9,628 nt of DNA from Sideroxydans lithotrophicus (GTDB taxonomy: Bacteria > Pseudomonadota > Gammaproteobacteria > Burkholderiales > Sulfuriferulaceae), in contig DZDB01000028.1 of assembly GCA_022736605.1 (NCBI GenBank), forward strand, positions 1 through 9,628, in the 5' to 3' direction. Shown piece after piece: positions 7,198 to 9,628 of this stretch; within the stretch, counting starts at the first letter, position 1, and every line of letters starts with the position of its first letter. The position numbers were made by a program, and so were the translations under genes. The notes beneath the pieces are model-generated. The model worked only from the letters and a program-made list of their open reading frames with translations. It was not told where the DNA came from and ran no database searches.

Positions 7198-7226
7198 ATT
7201 ATACCCGGCGATAGATTTTACAAGCA
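7198..7226 (-). promoter_or_regulatory. Promoter of the small membrane protein/yqhA pair, probably leaderless
   Basis: On the minus strand a perfect TATAAT (7203 down to 7198) is followed by only 7 bases before the ATG at 7190. The -35 at 17-base spacing would be TGCTTG (7226-7221), which is weak. Initiation at the usual distance would fall on or next to the A of the ATG, and no Shine-Dalgarno is present. Confidence 0.55.
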
Positions 7227-7245
7227 GTGGAATACACCCTAGAAT
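7217..7245 (+). promoter_or_regulatory. Sigma-70-type promoter of the PilZ-like gene
   Basis: TTTACA (7217-7222) and TAGAAT (7240-7245) each match five of six consensus positions with ideal 17-base spacing. Transcription would start near 7252, giving a leader of about 25 bases. Its -35 overlaps that of the divergent minus-strand promoter, so the two promoters are back-to-back and could compete or be co-regulated. Confidence 0.65.
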
Positions 7246-7276
7246 TTTCGAACGTCTATCCAATAATAAGCACGCC

Positions 7277-8863
7277 ATGCAGCTCCGCCTTGCCGTTCCC
7301 GCACCCGATACCAGTCGTGCCCACCTTGCTGAATTGCGCCCAAAACAACTGAAATTGTGGTTGGAGCGCTTGCCGTTGGGTAATCTGCAGGAATCTGCGC
7401 AGGCGCTGTTGCTTTCGCTGGCTGCGCTCAACCGTCAGCCATTGGCAGATGATGCACGGCTGAAACTGCTGACATGCTATCGCGATACGCTGCATAGCGT
7501 GGTCGATACCATTAAACTGCAAATCGCCGGTCTGTCGTTGCCGCTGGCAGACAAACCCCGCCAGCTGGCGATGCTGACGCGTGAATTGCTGGTTGAACTG
7601 GCGCACGGCTACAAGCTGGTGTTGCTGGCTAACAGCAATCGTTTACTGGGCTTTGGCAGCAGGCACGATCAGATCGAATGCATCCAGCGTATCTTGTCAG
7701 CGCAACTACGCCTGCTGGTCTTGAGCTATGAAAGTTATGCGGCCATTCCAAATGGTCTGTGGCTGGAAATACACCAACTCCACGCCTATGCCAGCACCCT
7801 GAACAAACAAGGCGCAGGCTTGACCGATACGCCGCTCGCAAACGTTAACCAGCTGTATCGCCTGGCATTACTACTGGCAGCTGCCGACCCGTATCGTTTG
7901 AGTCCTGGAGAAGTCAATAAAATACTCGACCTGGCCAGAACCTATGGTGAGTTGGCGCAAATTCAGTCGGCAGCTCCGCCAGATCAACTTGACGGGTTTT
8001 TTTTGCTGCAGCGTGACAGCGATCTACCGCCGCTGACGATGCCGCGCCAAGCTAGCACGCGCACCGCGCATGGCGAGTATTATTTGAATACCCTGGCACT
8101 GGCTCGACAGATAAGCCATCTGCTTGCCTGCTTGCGCGCAGGCGAAGCACCCGGTCAACTGGGTTTGCCAGCCTACGCCAGCGAAACCGCTTATCAGGGT
8201 TTGCTGCAACGCCTGTTGCGCAGCTGGGGCGCGTCACCCAGCCGGATTTTCAACCGCCAGGAAGGCAACCGCGATGAAATTGAACTGTGCTCGGGCATCC
8301 GGGCGATTCATGCCTGCCTCAATGCTGCCCGCACCGCAGGAGACACCAATAGCGCAACTGAAATCGCCATCGACGTGCCGTATGCACGCACAGCAGGCGA
8401 ACCGGGTCTGTCAGCATCAAACTGGAAAGTCGTCAACGACAGTGCAGGTGGAATGGCTTTGCAGCGGCAAAACAGTCCACCGGTGCAGCAGCAGGTTGGC
8501 GAAGTCGTAGCGCTGCGCACGCTGGCGCGGACACACACCCATCTCGGCATTGTGCGCTGGATTCGCAACGCCCCGGCTGCGCGCATCGAAATAGGCATAC
8601 AGATGCTGCCACCCAATCCACAGGCGGTCATGGTGCGCAACAGCCTAGGGAAAATCCGCACACCACAGCCCGCCATACTCATGCCTGCCAATGCCAGCCT
8701 GAAACTGCCACGCCAACTGCTGGTGCCACGCGGCATCTATGCGCAGAACATGCCAATCACGCTCGGCATTGAAAACGGGCAGCGCATATTGCCCACACGC
8801 ATCATCGAGCACAGCCATGCATTTGACCTGTTTGAATTTGAAGAGCAGCCAGATTCAAACTAA
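7277..8863 (+). CDS. Conserved hypothetical protein with probable degenerate C-terminal PilZ-like domain
   Basis: This 528-residue protein has no signal peptide or clear membrane helix, so it is probably cytoplasmic. Residues 1 to about 340 are leucine-rich and helical (for example RDTLHSVVDTIKLQIAGL and LYRLALLLAAADPYRLSP) and resemble no enzyme I can name. From about residue 345 (SGIRAIHACLN) the character changes to beta strands: WKVVNDSAGGMAL (N387, S389, G392 fit the PilZ [DN]xSxxG box), VGEVVALR, HLGIVRWIRN and EIGIQML. This order resembles a PilZ barrel, but I see no RxxxR box at the usual distance upstream, so c-di-GMP binding is doubtful. The start at 7277 lacks a clear Shine-Dalgarno (only AATAAG nearby). 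A run of eight T lies at 7997-8004 inside the gene. wrbA follows 40 bases after the stop with its own -10. Confidence 0.7.
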   Translation: MQLRLAVPAPDTSRAHLAELRPKQLKLWLERLPLGNLQESAQALLLSLAALNRQPLADDARLKLLTCYRDTLHSVVDTIKLQIAGLSLPLADKPRQLAMLTRELLVELAHGYKLVLLANSNRLLGFGSRHDQIECIQRILSAQLRLLVLSYESYAAIPNGLWLEIHQLHAYASTLNKQGAGLTDTPLANVNQLYRLALLLAAADPYRLSPGEVNKILDLARTYGELAQIQSAAPPDQLDGFFLLQRDSDLPPLTMPRQASTRTAHGEYYLNTLALARQISHLLACLRAGEAPGQLGLPAYASETAYQGLLQRLLRSWGASPSRIFNRQEGNRDEIELCSGIRAIHACLNAARTAGDTNSATEIAIDVPYARTAGEPGLSASNWKVVNDSAGGMALQRQNSPPVQQQVGEVVALRTLARTHTHLGIVRWIRNAPAARIEIGIQMLPPNPQAVMVRNSLGKIRTPQPAILMPANASLKLPRQLLVPRGIYAQNMPITLGIENGQRILPTRIIEHSHAFDLFEFEEQPDSN

Positions 8864-8873
8864 GCAGCTGCGT

Positions 8874-8879
8874 TATAAT
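8874..8879 (+). promoter_or_regulatory. -10 element TATAAT upstream of wrbA
   Basis: A perfect TATAAT lies in the 40-base gap before wrbA. The -35 position holds only AGATTC or a similar weak match, so an activator or read-through from the upstream gene may matter. The start would be near 8886. AGGG at 8892-8895, 8 bases before the ATG, is the Shine-Dalgarno. Confidence 0.5.
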
Positions 8880-8903
8880 TCAGCTTAATTCAGGGCATTC
8901 AAC

Positions 8904-9497
8904 ATGCAAGACATCCTCGTACTCTATTACAGCCAGCACGGCGCGGTCAGGCAGCTGGCACACCTGATTGCTCATGGCATTGACAGCGTACCCGGTGCGC
9001 AGGCACGCATCCGCAGCGTACCCAAAGTCGCACCGGCTACACAGATTGCCAGTCCGCCCGTCCCCGATGAAGGCGCTCCTTATGTGGAACTCAAGGACCT
9101 GGAGGACTGCGTCGGTCTGGCGCTGGGCAGCCCGACGCGCTTTGGCAACATGGCGGCCGCGATGAAGTACTTTTGGGATAGCACCGCCGGGCTGTGGATG
9201 AAAGGCGCGCTGGTGGGCAAACCGGCTGCCGTATTCACCTCCACTACGAGCATGCACGGCGGCCAGGAAACCACGTTGACCTCGATGATGCTGCCGCTGC
9301 TGCACCATGGCATGGTGATTTTGGGCATCCCCTACACCGAGCCTGAACTCACCACCACGTTAAGTGGCGGTACACCTTACGGTGCCAGCCACGTCGCCGG
9401 TGCCGCCGCCGACCGGCCAATCACCGAGGATGAACGCAAGCTGGCGTTTGCACTGGGCAAGCGTCTGGCACACACCGCATTAAAGCTCGCCGCATGA
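8904..9497 (+). CDS. wrbA: WrbA-type FMN-dependent NAD(P)H:quinone oxidoreductase
   Basis: The protein has 197 residues, close to the 198 of E. coli WrbA. It carries the flavodoxin-like N-terminus ILVLYYSQHG (4-13) that binds FMN phosphate, GSPTRFGNM (75-83), the insertion-type segment FWDSTAGLW (90-98), STTSMHGGQE (113-122), LLHHGMVILGIPY (132-144) and GGTPYGASHVAG (155-166), all diagnostic for the family. These enzymes reduce quinones by two electrons as tetramers in the cytosol and so limit semiquinone and radical formation. The first 10 residues replace the usual YGH loop with QHGAVRQ, as in the beta/gammaproteobacterial branch (recalled, not checked). AGGG at 8892-8895 supports the start. 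The stop overlaps the next gene by ATGA, so the two are translationally coupled. Confidence 0.93.
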   Translation: MQDILVLYYSQHGAVRQLAHLIAHGIDSVPGAQARIRSVPKVAPATQIASPPVPDEGAPYVELKDLEDCVGLALGSPTRFGNMAAAMKYFWDSTAGLWMKGALVGKPAAVFTSTTSMHGGQETTLTSMMLPLLHHGMVILGIPYTEPELTTTLSGGTPYGASHVAGAAADRPITEDERKLAFALGKRLAHTALKLAA

Positions 9498-9628
9498 GTG
9501 CCGCCATCGAAGCCCGCCGGTTTCTACGCGCACAGCACCACGGCGTGCTGTCCACCTTGTCGAAAAAACTCGACGGCTATCCGTTCGGATCGATCACGCC
9601 GTTTGTGCTGGATCAGCTTGGGCGTCCG
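9494..9628 (+). CDS. HugZ/pyridoxamine-phosphate-oxidase-like protein, N-terminal part, cut by window edge
   Basis: Forty-five codons are open from the ATG that overlaps the wrbA stop to the right edge. The sequence ARRFLRAQHHGVLSTLS followed by GYPFGSITPFVLDQLGRP is the opening strand pair of the split-barrel flavin/heme fold found in HugZ-like heme-utilisation proteins and related PNPOx-fold proteins. HugZ members degrade or bind heme; others bind FMN. With only the first strands visible, heme versus flavin cannot be decided. Coupling to wrbA, an FMN enzyme, suggests a redox-related role (inference). Confidence 0.75.
   Translation, partial: MSAAIEARRFLRAQHHGVLSTLSKKLDGYPFGSITPFVLDQLGRP

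Noticed and set aside
7210..7260. GATAGA (7210-7215) and TCTATC (7255-7260) as an operator repeat
   Set aside because: Only six bases per arm with 39 bases between; likely chance in this length of sequence.
1..9628. Mobile element, CRISPR array, tRNA or rRNA
   Set aside because: No transposase or integrase motif, no regularly spaced direct repeats and no tRNA or rRNA signature was seen by eye. A tRNAscan or Infernal run would be decisive.

Overview
The window looks like ordinary chromosome from a GC-rich proteobacterium, most likely a betaproteobacterium (perhaps Nitrosomonadales-like). This placement is an inference from gene content and protein style, not from a marker gene. Coding density is high. 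No rRNA, tRNA, insertion sequence, CRISPR array or prophage gene was seen, and no intergenic gap exceeds about 155 bases.

Layout. (1) 1-454, minus: N-terminal part of an AI-2E-family (PerM-type) membrane transporter that runs off the left edge. (2) 607-1206, plus: a typical 2-Cys peroxiredoxin with its own promoter and a strong intrinsic terminator. (3) 1299-6188, plus: a compact four-gene unit made of an ArsR-type regulator, Aas (acyltransferase plus acyl-ACP synthetase), a Tat-signal amidohydrolase and LplT (lysophospholipid flippase). The last three genes are joined by 4-base ATGA overlaps. (4) 6217-7190, minus: a small four-helix membrane protein translationally coupled to a YqhA/UPF0114 membrane protein. 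(5) 7277-8863, plus: a 528-residue protein with a probable degenerate PilZ-like C-terminus, read from a promoter back-to-back with that of group 4. (6) 8904-9628, plus: a WrbA-type NAD(P)H:quinone oxidoreductase coupled to the start of a HugZ/PNPOx-like flavin-fold protein cut by the right edge.

How the genes work together. LplT and Aas form a known pathway: LplT moves lysophospholipid to the inner leaflet of the inner membrane and Aas re-acylates it. In E. coli the order is lplT-aas. Here it is aas-amidohydrolase-lplT, preceded by a cysteine-free ArsR regulator whose start codon lies in an inverted repeat. An exported metal-dependent hydrolase inside a phospholipid-repair operon is the most interesting feature of the window, because its substrate might be a (lyso)phospholipid-derived or envelope compound. 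The peroxiredoxin and WrbA/HugZ-like genes fit oxidative-stress and flavin/redox roles. The PilZ-like protein and the YqhA pair have no assigned function here.
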